From Flavobacterium nitrogenifigens (GTDB taxonomy: Bacteria; Bacteroidota; Bacteroidia; Flavobacteriales; Flavobacteriaceae), in NCBI RefSeq assembly GCF_003254565.1, contig NZ_QJRI01000182.1:372001-436000 (forward strand): DNA of 64,000 nucleotides, written 5' to 3'. This document shows positions 15,965 to 24,750 of this stretch, piece after piece. The position numbers were made by a program, and so were the translations under genes. The notes beneath the pieces were generated by a model. That model worked only from the letters and a program-made list of their open reading frames with translations, was not told the origin of the DNA and did no database searches. How positions within the stretch are numbered: position 1 is the first letter of the stretch; each line of letters starts with the position of its first letter.

Positions 15965-16717
15965 ATGGCACTTTTAGAAAACAAAGTAGCTTTTGTATCT
16001 GGCGGAGGATCAGGAATCGGACGTGCAGTGGCAAAAGCCTACGCTCGAGAAGGGGCAAAAGTAGTAGTAGCTGATATAAATGTAGAACACGGTGAAGAAA
16101 CCGTAAAAATGATAAAGGACAAGGGCGGAGAAGCTTTTTTCATAAAAGGAGACTCGTCGAGCGCAGCCGACAATAAACATATGGTTGAGGTGACGGTTTC
16201 TAAATATGGCCGATTGGATATTGCCTGTAACAATGCAGGAATGGGTGGGCCAGCAAAACCAACTGGAGAATATGAGCCAGAAGCTTGGGATAAAGTGATT
16301 GCATTAAACTTAAGCGGTGTTTTTTATGCCTGCCGTTATCAATTGGAACAAATGGAGAAAAATGGAGGTGGAAGCATTGTAAATATTGCTTCAATTCACG
16401 GACAAGTAGCCGCGCCAAATAGTGTTGCCTATACAGCAAGTAAACATGGTGTGGTTGGTTTGACTAAAAATATTGCCGTGGAATATGCTCAGAAAAATAT
16501 TCGTTGTAATGCTGTGGGACCTGGTTATATTGAAACAGCACTTTTAAAAGATAATTTAAATAAAGAAATGATGCAGGCCGTTGCAGCAAAATCTGCAATG
16601 AATCGTTTAGGAACCGCAGAAGAAGTTGCCGAATTGGTAGTTTTTCTAAATTCTGACAAATCTTCATTTACAACAGGAAGTTATATTATTGCCGACGGTG
16701 GTTATACCGCGGTTTAA
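15965..16717 (+). CDS. Short-chain dehydrogenase/reductase
   Basis: A 250-residue classical SDR oxidoreductase. The cofactor motif is SGGGSGIGRA (about 11-20), NNAG follows at about 88-91, and the catalytic triad is in IASIHGQ (Ser), YTASK (Tyr, Lys). An aspartate at the end of beta-2 (VVADINVE) suggests NAD(H) preference. The C-terminal TGSYIIADGGYTA is typical of glucose-1-dehydrogenase-like SDRs. Substrate unknown; monocistronic. Confidence 0.92.
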   Translation: MALLENKVAFVSGGGSGIGRAVAKAYAREGAKVVVADINVEHGEETVKMIKDKGGEAFFIKGDSSSAADNKHMVEVTVSKYGRLDIACNNAGMGGPAKPTGEYEPEAWDKVIALNLSGVFYACRYQLEQMEKNGGGSIVNIASIHGQVAAPNSVAYTASKHGVVGLTKNIAVEYAQKNIRCNAVGPGYIETALLKDNLNKEMMQAVAAKSAMNRLGTAEEVAELVVFLNSDKSSFTTGSYIIADGGYTAV

Positions 16718-16748
16718 TATTGGTTTGAGAATACTATTTTGAATTAGT

Positions 16749-16782
16749 AAAAAGCAGTAAGCAGAAAGTTTGCTGCTTTTTT
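16749..16782 (+). terminator. Hairpin terminator after the SDR gene
   Basis: AAAAAGCAG (16749-16757) pairs with CTGCTTTTT (16773-16781), ending in a T run. Confidence 0.7.
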
Positions 16783-16901
16783 AGTTTTTAAACCGATCTT
16801 AATAGTTGAAAAAGAGGTGCAGTAAAATGATTTTTAAAGATAAAATCCAAAAATAAAAATTGGTTGTAAAAGAGAAGAGTCAGTGCAATATGAAGTCCTT
16901 T

Positions 16902-17411
16902 TTATATAAATACTTTTTTCAATTTCTCTAAATCAATTTTGCTTTGATCTGAAAAGTTAAAAAAATGATCCAATTGCCATTTCTGCGTTTTCTGTGCCTG
17001 CTTGCTTGTAGTTTGATCCCAAGCTGGATAAACTCTTGTAGCTCTGATTCCTTCTTTACTTTCAGTCGAAAAAATGCCTTTTTCTAATAATGTCTTTTTG
17101 GGAAAGATAAACTGTCCCCAATTTTGATCTTTTCGAACAGTCACAATTACAAAATCAATATTGTCAGAATAATCAAAAGGTTCGATTGTGCCTGATTGAT
17201 TTCGTTTCCACAATGTGACGAATTGTCCCGTTTTGGTTGGGGTAATTTTCGCTTCTCGATAACAAATGTTTTTATTGTCTAGATCAAAACGAAATGCGCT
17301 GTATTCCTCACTTTCGTTTTCTTTTTTTAAAGAAGTCATCTGTAAAGCAGCTTTGTCAAAAATACTTTCTTTACTTAATAATAAATCAGGCGAACCAATA
17401 GTAAAACTCAT
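16902..17411 (-). CDS. MepB family protein
   Basis: A 169-residue cytoplasmic protein matching the MepB family, named from the staphylococcal mepRAB operon. Visible family blocks are EYSAFRFDLDNKNICYREAKITPTK, a GQFVTLWKR segment, and DNIDFVIVTVRKDQNWGQF / FPKKTLLEKGI. The family has no proven activity. The gene stands alone here, not near an efflux pump. Confidence 0.85.
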   Translation of the reverse strand: MSFTIGSPDLLLSKESIFDKAALQMTSLKKENESEEYSAFRFDLDNKNICYREAKITPTKTGQFVTLWKRNQSGTIEPFDYSDNIDFVIVTVRKDQNWGQFIFPKKTLLEKGIFSTESKEGIRATRVYPAWDQTTSKQAQKTQKWQLDHFFNFSDQSKIDLEKLKKVFI

Positions 17412-17455
17412 AAAATCTATTCTAAAAATAGTTTTAAAATTACTGCAAATTTACT

Positions 17456-19108
17456 TTAGAAATTAACATTCAGTCCAAAATTTAGTCCCCATTGGAACTG
17501 GTTGAAAGACTGACTGTTTAACGGATTGATATAATAATTTACGGCAGGTTCAACAAAAACATTGGTTTTTTTATACACGCGATATTGAACCGTACTGCTC
17601 AAAGTAGAACCATAAACGTAATCGTTAGCATTTGTGTTTTCTCCAATAGAATGCCCGTCTAAAGCCACATTGTTAGAGATTAATTTACCGACAAAGCCGC
17701 CAGTATTTAAGTTAATGCTGGCTTTGTTTTTAGTTAAAATAGAATATGAAACCTCAAGTGGCATTTCTACATATCTTAAATTTTGATCTAATTTGCCAGT
17801 TTGTACATTTTCATTTTTCAAAGCTTCTTTTGTGCTATTCGAAATCAAGAGATATTCCTGAGTAGGAGAATTAGCCGATACAACAGGATAGCTGTCAGAA
17901 GTAAAAAAAGCATTTCCTTTGGTGCTTACATATGATACATTGGCAACGCTTTGCCCTAACTCGCTAATTTTTAATCCAGAACCTACAGCCCATTTTTTGT
18001 TAATGCTGTATTTAGTTTTTACACCATAAGAATTAGATTGTTTAGAATCGTTTACGTTTCCTAAAGTTTTATCGTTTTTAGTATTTTCAGAACTTGCTAC
18101 ACCTGCAAAAACGGCCACGGCCCATCTTTCTTTTTTATTGATGAGATTGTCTTTTTTCTCTTTTTCTTCTTTTTCCTTTTCTGGAGATAAAATTCCTTTT
18201 TCTAAATTCTGAAGCTCAGCCAATTGCATAGAGTCGGTTTTGCTCAAACTATTAGCAATTTTTATATCGTCTTTTATGATAACCGCTTTGTCAGTTCGTT
18301 TTGTCTCATTTTTACCCGAAATTAAATTCTTCGAATTATATGTATTGCTATTTGCAACAGGGTTATTATTTGCAGAATAGTGTTGATTATTAAAAGCAAT
18401 ATTTTTATTGTTTTTTGAAGCAAGCTGTTCTTCAAAAATAGAATTTGAAAGCTGTTTTTTTGCAGTTGAGTTAAATTTACTTTGTTTTCCAAATGCAATT
18501 CGTTCTTCATTAATTCCTTTATTAGAAGAATTTGAAGACTTAGGCTTGTTTTCTAAAATAGATTTTTGAGAAGATTTTATGCTAGATTTTTCTTCTGATG
18601 AACCTGAGTTTTGAAATGCAACAGATTGGGTCGGAGCATTTGCAGGAGTTATAATATTAGATTTAGAATCTTTTTTACTGGTTTTGTTCTTAGAGTTTGT
18701 TTCTACTACAGAAGTTTCTTGAATTTGAATTTGTGGGTCAATGTTGAACTGATTCTTTGTAGCATTTTCATGTAATGAATCTATCGCTTTGCCAGTATTT
18801 TTATTTTGATTTAAATTCTTGTTTTTATGAATGTCATTTTTTTCTTTATCAATAACAACAGTATTTCTGCTGTTTTCTAAATTGTCATTGTTGAGGTTTG
18901 TATTTTTAGATGAATCAGTAAAATGTAAAATTGAAGGGAGAAGTAGCCCTAATAATAAGCATGCTGCAGCCGACCACCAAAGAACAACTCTCTTCTTCTT
19001 TTTAGGTTTGTCTAATTTTTCTTCAATCTGACTCCATAACTCTGGAGGCGGAACACTTGAAAAGTCTTCCATTGATGAAAAAATATCTTCTATTTTTTGC
19101 TTCTTCAT
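17456..19108 (-). CDS. Sigma-linked membrane protein with C-terminal outer-membrane-type barrel
   Basis: A 550-residue protein. Residues 1-42 are a cytosolic anti-sigma-like segment (SSVPPPELWSQIEEKL), 43-62 one transmembrane helix, about 63-325 a linker very rich in S, N and K, and about 330-550 a beta-rich domain (WAVAVFAGVASS, YVEMPLEVSYSI, FQWGLNFGLNVNF) like small OmpA/OMP_b-brl barrels, ending in phenylalanine. It overlaps the upstream ECF sigma gene by 4 nt (ATGA). Such proteins next to ECF genes are probably sigma regulators; the barrel assignment is from pattern only. Confidence 0.78.
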   Translation of the reverse strand: MKKQKIEDIFSSMEDFSSVPPPELWSQIEEKLDKPKKKKRVVLWWSAAACLLLGLLLPSILHFTDSSKNTNLNNDNLENSRNTVVIDKEKNDIHKNKNLNQNKNTGKAIDSLHENATKNQFNIDPQIQIQETSVVETNSKNKTSKKDSKSNIITPANAPTQSVAFQNSGSSEEKSSIKSSQKSILENKPKSSNSSNKGINEERIAFGKQSKFNSTAKKQLSNSIFEEQLASKNNKNIAFNNQHYSANNNPVANSNTYNSKNLISGKNETKRTDKAVIIKDDIKIANSLSKTDSMQLAELQNLEKGILSPEKEKEEKEKKDNLINKKERWAVAVFAGVASSENTKNDKTLGNVNDSKQSNSYGVKTKYSINKKWAVGSGLKISELGQSVANVSYVSTKGNAFFTSDSYPVVSANSPTQEYLLISNSTKEALKNENVQTGKLDQNLRYVEMPLEVSYSILTKNKASINLNTGGFVGKLISNNVALDGHSIGENTNANDYVYGSTLSSTVQYRVYKKTNVFVEPAVNYYINPLNSQSFNQFQWGLNFGLNVNF

Positions 19109-19668
19109 GCTGTCTTAAAATTTTTTATGCTCAAAATTCGCTTTTGTAATATGTGTTTGGCGCGATTTAAATTTGATTTTGATGTTCCTTCGGAGATTTT
19201 TAATAGTTCGGCGATTTCTCTGTGTTTCATTTTTTCAAATACATACAAGTTAAAAACCGTTCGATATTGATCGGGTAAATCCCGAATGTACTCCAGCAGT
19301 TTTTCTTGTTCTATCGGAATAGCTTCCAGTTCCTCTTCTTCAATAAAATCGGTATCAGGATCAAAAACATCCAAAAAGAAACTCTCTTTTTTCTTTTTAT
19401 TTAAAGTTTCGATGAGCTTATTGATAAAGATTCTTTTTAGCCAGCCCTCAAAACTTCCTTCAAATTTATATTGGCTTATTTTCTGAAAGGCAATTACAAA
19501 TGCTTCCTGAAAAACATCTTTCGCGTCATCTTCGTTCTTCATATACTTCAAACAAATACCATATAAAACAGGAGAGAACAACTGATAAATTTTCAGTTGT
19601 CCCTCTCTGTCATTTTTGATGCACAGTTTGATATATTTTTCTAAATCGTCTTTCAAGAAATGGTTCAA
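19105..19668 (-). CDS. RNA polymerase ECF sigma factor
   Basis: A 187-residue ECF sigma factor. Region 2 has NEDDAKDVFQEAFVIAFQ and the SFEGWLKRIFINKLIE segment; region 4 has LPDQYRTVFNLYVFEKMKHR and the helix-turn-helix EIAELLKISEGTSKSNLNRA. It is cotranslated (4-nt overlap) with the barrel-containing membrane protein, its likely cognate regulator. Target genes are not evident. Confidence 0.94.
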   Translation of the reverse strand: MNHFLKDDLEKYIKLCIKNDREGQLKIYQLFSPVLYGICLKYMKNEDDAKDVFQEAFVIAFQKISQYKFEGSFEGWLKRIFINKLIETLNKKKKESFFLDVFDPDTDFIEEEELEAIPIEQEKLLEYIRDLPDQYRTVFNLYVFEKMKHREIAELLKISEGTSKSNLNRAKHILQKRILSIKNFKTA

Positions 19669-19707
19669 ATTTGATTTTGCAAAAATAGTTTTAAATAGTT
19701 TACAAAA

Positions 19708-19866
19708 CTATCGTTTAAAAATAGTTTGAGTACCGTCTAGACTGTTGCTTGCAATGGTTAGGTTTTGATTGTCAAGGTTTTCTATTGCGTAAGTTTCGCC
19801 TTCAAAAGTGATTGGTTCACGTTCTGATTGGTCAACGTAACTCTTTCCCTTTTCTATCTGATAGAA
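19708..19866 (-). pseudogene. In-frame coding-like tail after the PrcB-family stop codon
   Basis: Reading on in the same frame past the TAA at 19869-19867 gives 52 clean sense codons up to a TAG at 19710-19708, with protein-like composition (e.g. EREPITFEGETYAIENLDNQ, ending DGTQTIFKR). There is no start codon within it. It may be the decayed 3' end of another gene, such as a lipocalin-like protein, or the former C terminus of the PrcB-like protein cut off by a stop. Confidence 0.45.
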
Positions 19867-20745
19867 TTATTTTAAGGCTGTAATTTTTTCCTGAATTGCT
19901 TTTTTGAAAAGTTTTATTTCTGCACTTTGGTCTGCAGTATCATTATTATCAATGTAAATTCTGGTAACGCTTGCTCCTTGACGAAGCTCAAAATAAATTC
20001 CGCCCTGATCTGCAGCATCTGGAGAGCCATAAGTTTTAGTTTGTCCTTTTAAAGCCAGAATTTCTGCAGGAACACTTTTTAATAATAAACTATATTCACC
20101 TCTCTTAATTGTCGGAGTATATTTGTATTGTCCAAAATCATATTTACCAGCTTCAACTTTTAAGAATTTTAAAATGTTGTAATCGTTAAGCTGATAGAAT
20201 TTTTGGCAGTCCGCACCTGTACATTGATTAGAGAAACTTCCAATTATTATATTATCAGCGACTTCTACGGTTCTATTGAAAATCATTCCTTTTGTTGTTT
20301 TAGGAATCAAAATAAAATCAGAAGGATAAGTAGGAGCTTGGGTTACGTTTTCACCTTCAGCAGGAGCTTTTTCGTAGTAATTAACAACGATTTCGCAATT
20401 GTTTTCTATAATCGAAGTAATTTTGATCGTATATCCGCTTGTAGGTTTGGCACCAGCAAAAATTCCAACTAAGTATTCTTTTGTAAAATCAATATTTGGA
20501 TCACTTGCAACTTGACAACTGTTTGCATGTTTTGTAAAATACTGATCCATTTTTTCTTGAGATACAATAACAAGAGCAGCAGGATTATTAGGCATCGATT
20601 TTACATTATAATTACATGCGAAAGGAAAACCAGTAAAATTTACAAGTGTGTTAGCTCCACAATCTACATAATTATTATTTCCGTCACTAAGCGAACAAGC
20701 ACTGAATCCAAAGGCTACAAACAAGCCAAGTATTAATTTTTTCAT
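19867..20745 (-). CDS. PrcB family lipoprotein
   Basis: A 292-residue lipoprotein with lipobox FSAC (Cys17). Residues about 55-165 match the PrcB C-terminal domain of the Treponema dentilisin complex: VIVSQEKMDQYF, DFTKEYLVGIFAG, GYTIKITSI, TQAPTYPSDFILIPK. Residues 170-292 are a second region (EYSLLLKSVPAEILALKG) of unknown type. In Treponema, PrcB is needed for a protease complex, but no protease gene is next to it here. A coding-like tail continues after the stop. Confidence 0.8.
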   Translation of the reverse strand: MKKLILGLFVAFGFSACSLSDGNNNYVDCGANTLVNFTGFPFACNYNVKSMPNNPAALVIVSQEKMDQYFTKHANSCQVASDPNIDFTKEYLVGIFAGAKPTSGYTIKITSIIENNCEIVVNYYEKAPAEGENVTQAPTYPSDFILIPKTTKGMIFNRTVEVADNIIIGSFSNQCTGADCQKFYQLNDYNILKFLKVEAGKYDFGQYKYTPTIKRGEYSLLLKSVPAEILALKGQTKTYGSPDAADQGGIYFELRQGASVTRIYIDNNDTADQSAEIKLFKKAIQEKITALK

Positions 20746-20930
20746 AATTATTTTAATAGGTTTATATTTTGTAGATGGCGTATTTAAAAAAAGGTTGCGT
20801 AGAGGTTAAAATTTTTTTTTGAAAATAAAATGTTGGTTTAGTTGGATTTGAAAATGAATTAGTGAAATTTCTATTTTAAAAACTAAGCACTACGTATTAT
20901 TGCGTACTTTTACGTAAAATTAACTTAGTT

Positions 20931-22304
20931 ATGACTGATTATATACCGTTTTTATTAGGCTTTGTTGTGGCGCTTTTTGCTGGAATCTACGTAGGCAGAA
21001 TGCTTTCTGTATCAAAATTTCAGTCAGAAAAAGTGATTTCTGAAGAGAGATTAAATGCGTTAAATAGTCAATTGCAAATGTTAAAAGAGCAGTTTGAAAG
21101 TGAAAAAAATAATTTTCAGAAACAATTGCAGCTTAGTATTTCTGAAAAAGAAAACATTCGAACAGAAAAAGATAGTTTGGCAATTCAGCTTTCTAAAAAA
21201 GAAGTAGATTTTGAAAATTTATGGGAACGTCATAAGGAACAAAAAAGTGAAATCAACGAGCTTCAGGAAAAATTCACTAAAGAATTTGAAAACCTTGCCA
21301 ATAAAATCCTAGAAGAAAAATCGGCAAAGTTTACCGAACAAAATACTGTAAACATGAAAAATATCCTAACGCCGTTGCAGGATAAAATTCAGGTTTTTGA
21401 GCAAAAAGTAGAGCAGACCCATAAAGAAAGCATCGATTACCATGCGGCGCTTCGACAGCAGATTATTGGTTTGAGCGAAATGAACGCGCAAATGAGCAAA
21501 GAAACCTTAAATCTTACCAAAGCATTAAAAGGGGATAGTAAAATGCAAGGAAATTGGGGCGAATTGGTTCTGGAACGTGTTCTAGAAAAATCGGGATTAG
21601 AAAAAGGAAGAGAATACGAAGTACAGCAGAGTTTTACAAATAGTGAAGGAAATAGAGTTCTTCCAGATGTGGTAATTAATCTTCCTGATGGCAAAAAAAT
21701 GATTGTTGACTCTAAAGTTTCACTTGCTGCTTATGAAAAATGGGTAAATGAAGAATCAGAGCTTTTAAAAATAGAATTTCTTAAAGAACATGTCATTTCT
21801 ATAAAAAGACATGTTGAACAGTTGGGCAACAAAAACTATTATGATTTATATCAAATGGAAAGTCCAGATTTTGTTTTGCTTTTTATTCCGATGGAGCCAG
21901 CTTTTGCCGTTGCTTTAAACGAAGATCCTACATTGTATACCAAGGCTTTTGACCGAAATATTGTGATTGTTACGCCAAGTACGCTTTTGGCTACTTTACG
22001 TACTATTGACAGTATGTGGACCAATCAAAAACAGCAGGAAAATGCCTTTGAAATAGCAAGACAAGCCGGTGCTTTATATGACAAATTTGAAGGTTTTGTA
22101 TCTGATTTAGTTCGAATTGGAAATAAAATAAAAGACACCAAAACTGAATATGAAAGTGCAATGAATAAATTGGTTGACGGAAAAGGAAATCTGATTTCGA
22201 GCGTAGAAAGATTAAAAAAAATGGGGGCAAAAGCAAAGAAATCGCTTCCGGATAATATTATTGCAAGAGCCATAAATTCAGATGAAAACGAATTATTAAA
22301 CTAA
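20931..22304 (+). CDS. rmuC: DNA recombination protein RmuC
   Basis: A 457-residue protein: N-terminal membrane helix (about 5-22), long coiled coil (about 30-185) and the RmuC nuclease-like domain (about 190-400) with MQGNWGELVLERVLEKSGL, VLPDVVINLPDGKKMIVDSKVSL and FVLLFIPMEPAF. It is thought to limit inversions at short inverted repeats. Monocistronic; a 131-bp inverted-repeat element follows it. Confidence 0.95.
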   Translation: MTDYIPFLLGFVVALFAGIYVGRMLSVSKFQSEKVISEERLNALNSQLQMLKEQFESEKNNFQKQLQLSISEKENIRTEKDSLAIQLSKKEVDFENLWERHKEQKSEINELQEKFTKEFENLANKILEEKSAKFTEQNTVNMKNILTPLQDKIQVFEQKVEQTHKESIDYHAALRQQIIGLSEMNAQMSKETLNLTKALKGDSKMQGNWGELVLERVLEKSGLEKGREYEVQQSFTNSEGNRVLPDVVINLPDGKKMIVDSKVSLAAYEKWVNEESELLKIEFLKEHVISIKRHVEQLGNKNYYDLYQMESPDFVLLFIPMEPAFAVALNEDPTLYTKAFDRNIVIVTPSTLLATLRTIDSMWTNQKQQENAFEIARQAGALYDKFEGFVSDLVRIGNKIKDTKTEYESAMNKLVDGKGNLISSVERLKKMGAKAKKSLPDNIIARAINSDENELLN

Positions 22305-22317
22305 AAAAAAAATTTAA

Positions 22318-22448
22318 ACACATAGAAACATAGATTTTATTTTTCTGTGATAGAATTAAAAAAAGAAACTAGTTACTAACACATAGCTATGTTTGTTAAT
22401 GAAAGTGAAACGCCTTTAACGACATAGAAAAACTATGTTTCTATGTGT
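22318..22448. repeat. 131-bp terminal-inverted-repeat element, copy A
   Basis: The ends are perfect 16-bp inverted repeats: ACACATAGAAACATAG (22318-22333) and CTATGTTTCTATGTGT (22433-22448). The core contains GAAACTAGTTACTAACACAT followed by the palindrome ACATAGCTATGT and AAGTGAAACG. A second copy with the same core lies at 30451-30580. There is no coding capacity; it resembles a non-autonomous palindromic element (MITE- or REP-like). Confidence 0.8.
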
Positions 22449-22489
22449 TGAAAAAAAAAACAACTAATCAAAATACCAAAAACAAAAAC

Positions 22490-23038
22490 ATGAGTACAGA
22501 TTTTAAGCCCGTTTCTTCATCAAAAGTTAGTATATCAGAATTAATGCTGCCATCGCACACTAACTTTAGCGGAAAAATTCACGGAGGATATATATTACTA
22601 TTATTAGATCAGATTGCTTTTGCATCGGCATCAAAATTCAGCGGAAATTACTGCGTAACTGCTTCTGTAGATACGGTAAACTTTCTTAAGCCAATTGAAG
22701 TTGGAGAATTGGTGACTATGAAAGCTTCTGTAAATTACGTCGGAAGAAGCTCTATGGTTGTTGGTATTCGTGTCGAAGCAGAAAACATTCAGACTGGAGT
22801 TATCAAACATTGCAATTCGTCTTATTTTACAATGGTTGCCAAAGATAAAGAAGGGAAGAGCGTCCAGGTGCCAGGATTAATTTTGTCAAACTTAGAAGAG
22901 GTGCGCCGTTTTAGAAAAGCAATAAAACATATCGAAGTAAGAAAAGAAGTAGAAGAACACGAAAAATTGGCTAATATAAACTCTATTGAAGATTTGGCAA
23001 GCCTAGAAAAATATAATGTTCTTTTAGAAATTAGCTAA
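22490..23038 (+). CDS. Acyl-CoA thioesterase, hotdog fold
   Basis: A 182-residue thioesterase of the cytosolic acyl-CoA hydrolase (YciA/BFIT) type. The hotdog core is SHTNFSGKIHGGYILLLLDQ (aspartate in the central helix), then YCVTASVDTVNFLKPIEVGELV and VNYVGRSSMVVGIRVEAE. ATG 22490 (MSTDFKP) is used because the frame upstream (from 22445) runs through the repeat end. Substrate chain length cannot be told. Confidence 0.9.
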   Translation: MSTDFKPVSSSKVSISELMLPSHTNFSGKIHGGYILLLLDQIAFASASKFSGNYCVTASVDTVNFLKPIEVGELVTMKASVNYVGRSSMVVGIRVEAENIQTGVIKHCNSSYFTMVAKDKEGKSVQVPGLILSNLEEVRRFRKAIKHIEVRKEVEEHEKLANINSIEDLASLEKYNVLLEIS

Positions 23039-23080
23039 ATTTTCTTATATTTATTTGGTGCACATTAAATATTTGAAATT

Positions 23081-23476
23081 ATGCTCAAGTTTGGATATAC
23101 TATTTTATATGTTGAAAATGTCGAAGAATCTATTACGTTTTATGAAAACGCCTTTGGTTTTTCGAGAAAATTTGTCACACCAGAAGGCGATTATGGAGAA
23201 TTGATTACAGGAGAAACAACACTTTCGTTTGCTTCCAAGAAATTAGCCTCAAAAAGTTTACCCGATGGTTTTATAGAAAGCCGTCTGGAAGACAAGCCTT
23301 TTGCTATAGAAATTGGTTTTATAACAGACAATGTGCCTGAAGTTTTGCAGAAAGCAACTTCTTTTGGAGCAGTTATAGTTTCAGAACCTATAGAAAAACC
23401 ATGGGGGCAAATTGTGGCTTATGCAAGAGACTTAAATGGATTTTTGATTGAAATTTGTACAGAGGTAAAAGGTTAA
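23081..23476 (+). CDS. VOC superfamily (glyoxalase-like) protein
   Basis: A 131-residue single-domain vicinal-oxygen-chelate protein: LYVENVEESITFYENAFGF at the start, IEIGFITDNVPEVLQKA in the second half, and a conserved end KPWGQIVAYARDLNGFLIEI containing the metal-site glutamate. It could be a glyoxalase, a dioxygenase-like enzyme or an antibiotic-binding protein; nothing nearby decides this. Confidence 0.88.
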   Translation: MLKFGYTILYVENVEESITFYENAFGFSRKFVTPEGDYGELITGETTLSFASKKLASKSLPDGFIESRLEDKPFAIEIGFITDNVPEVLQKATSFGAVIVSEPIEKPWGQIVAYARDLNGFLIEICTEVKG

Positions 23477-23496
23477 TCATAAGAAGTTTTTTGGGG

Positions 23497-23949
23497 ATGA
23501 ATTATATAAAGAAAAAACCTTATGTTTTATTTTTAGCACTAATAGTGATTCTTTTAGGCTTTGGCTTTTATAAGGGAAATGAAATACTGGATATTAATAT
23601 TCATGATACTTATTTTGTGATTTCGTGGAAACATTTAATGATTCTTATTTCTATAATTTATGGATTATTGGCTTTAACTTATTTCTCAATTTTGAAATTG
23701 AATTTCAGTCTTATAAACTGGATGACGATTTTTCATGTTTTGATAAGTATAATTGGTCTATTAGCGATTTTCATTTTGCCTAGATTGATGCGAGATGATC
23801 TTCCGATGGATTTCTCAGTCGTAATGGAAAATGCAAAATTCAATGAAAGAATAGGGTATGGAATTGTAGTTTGTATTTTTGCCTTACTTGGAGCTCAAAT
23901 TTTATTTTTCATCAATTTAATTTGTACTTTAATTAAAGGTCGATTTTAG
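23497..23949 (+). CDS. Four-helix membrane protein with a COX1-like HDTYF motif
   Basis: A 150-residue membrane protein from ATG 23497 with about four helices. Residues ~33-41 read INIHDTYFV, which resembles the HDTYYVVAH segment of cytochrome oxidase subunit I, but the histidines that bind heme and copper after it are not present (ISWKHLMIL). The open frame begins earlier (23455) inside the VOC gene. Related hypothetical proteins occur in Flavobacteria; function unknown. Confidence 0.65.
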   Translation: MNYIKKKPYVLFLALIVILLGFGFYKGNEILDINIHDTYFVISWKHLMILISIIYGLLALTYFSILKLNFSLINWMTIFHVLISIIGLLAIFILPRLMRDDLPMDFSVVMENAKFNERIGYGIVVCIFALLGAQILFFINLICTLIKGRF

Positions 23950-24180
23950 ACATTTTACATCTTACATTTCTCAATTCAGAAAAAAAAATTCACAAATTTT
24001 TAGCATTACGCTCAGAACTTTTAAAGGAGAAATTTCGTAACTTTAAGTGTAATTATTGGGTTACGGAATTTTTTCACTGAGTATTGCCGTTCGATTTTTC
24101 AGATGAATCAGAATCTGATTTTTTTATTTTCTCTAAGTCAGAATAAATTGAATGACATAATTGTTTAAATGTAGACGATT

Positions 24181-24747
24181 ATGAAAACAACTACCTTACT
24201 ATTTTTATTTTTTACCGCCTTTTCTGTCATTGCCCAAGACAAGTTTTTTACTAATACAGGAACAATAAATTTTGAAGCCTCTGTTCCTATGTTTGAAGAA
24301 GTGAAAGCAGTAAATAGACAAGTTGCCATACTTTTGGAACCTAAAACAAGTACTTTTATCTGTACAGTTATTGTTAAAAATTTTCGCTTTAAATTGGATC
24401 TCATGCAAGAACATTTTAATGAAAATTACATGCTGAGCAATCGCTATCCTAAAGCTGTATTTAAAGGAAAAATTGAAAAATTTGATTTAAAAGATATTAA
24501 TGAGGTTGAAAAGCAATATCAGATAAAGGGCAAACTTAATTTACGCGGAAAATCAAAAGAGATTATTGTAAACGCTTTGATTAAAAGAGTGCCAGAAGGG
24601 ATTCAGGTTATTTCAGATTTTCCAATTTTGGTATCTGATTTTAATATTCATATTCCAAGCTCTATAGCGTCAAAAATTGCTACAACAGCCAATACAGAAC
24701 TGACAGGTATTATTCGCAGTGATGAGACAATGCTGACTTTAAAATAA
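24181..24747 (+). CDS. YceI family secreted protein
   Basis: A 188-residue exported protein with signal peptide (about 1-19, ending SVIAQ) and a YceI-type lipocalin-like barrel: INFEASVPMFEEVKAVNR, FICTVIVKNFRFKLDLMQEHF, NRYPKAVFKGKIEKFDL. Family members bind polyisoprenoids or lipids in the periplasm. It lies beside an island with carotenoid genes, which may or may not be relevant. The 230-nt upstream region has only A/T-rich DNA and a small CAGAT..ATCTG hairpin. Confidence 0.88.
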   Translation: MKTTTLLFLFFTAFSVIAQDKFFTNTGTINFEASVPMFEEVKAVNRQVAILLEPKTSTFICTVIVKNFRFKLDLMQEHFNENYMLSNRYPKAVFKGKIEKFDLKDINEVEKQYQIKGKLNLRGKSKEIIVNALIKRVPEGIQVISDFPILVSDFNIHIPSSIASKIATTANTELTGIIRSDETMLTLK

Positions 24748-24750
24748 GAG

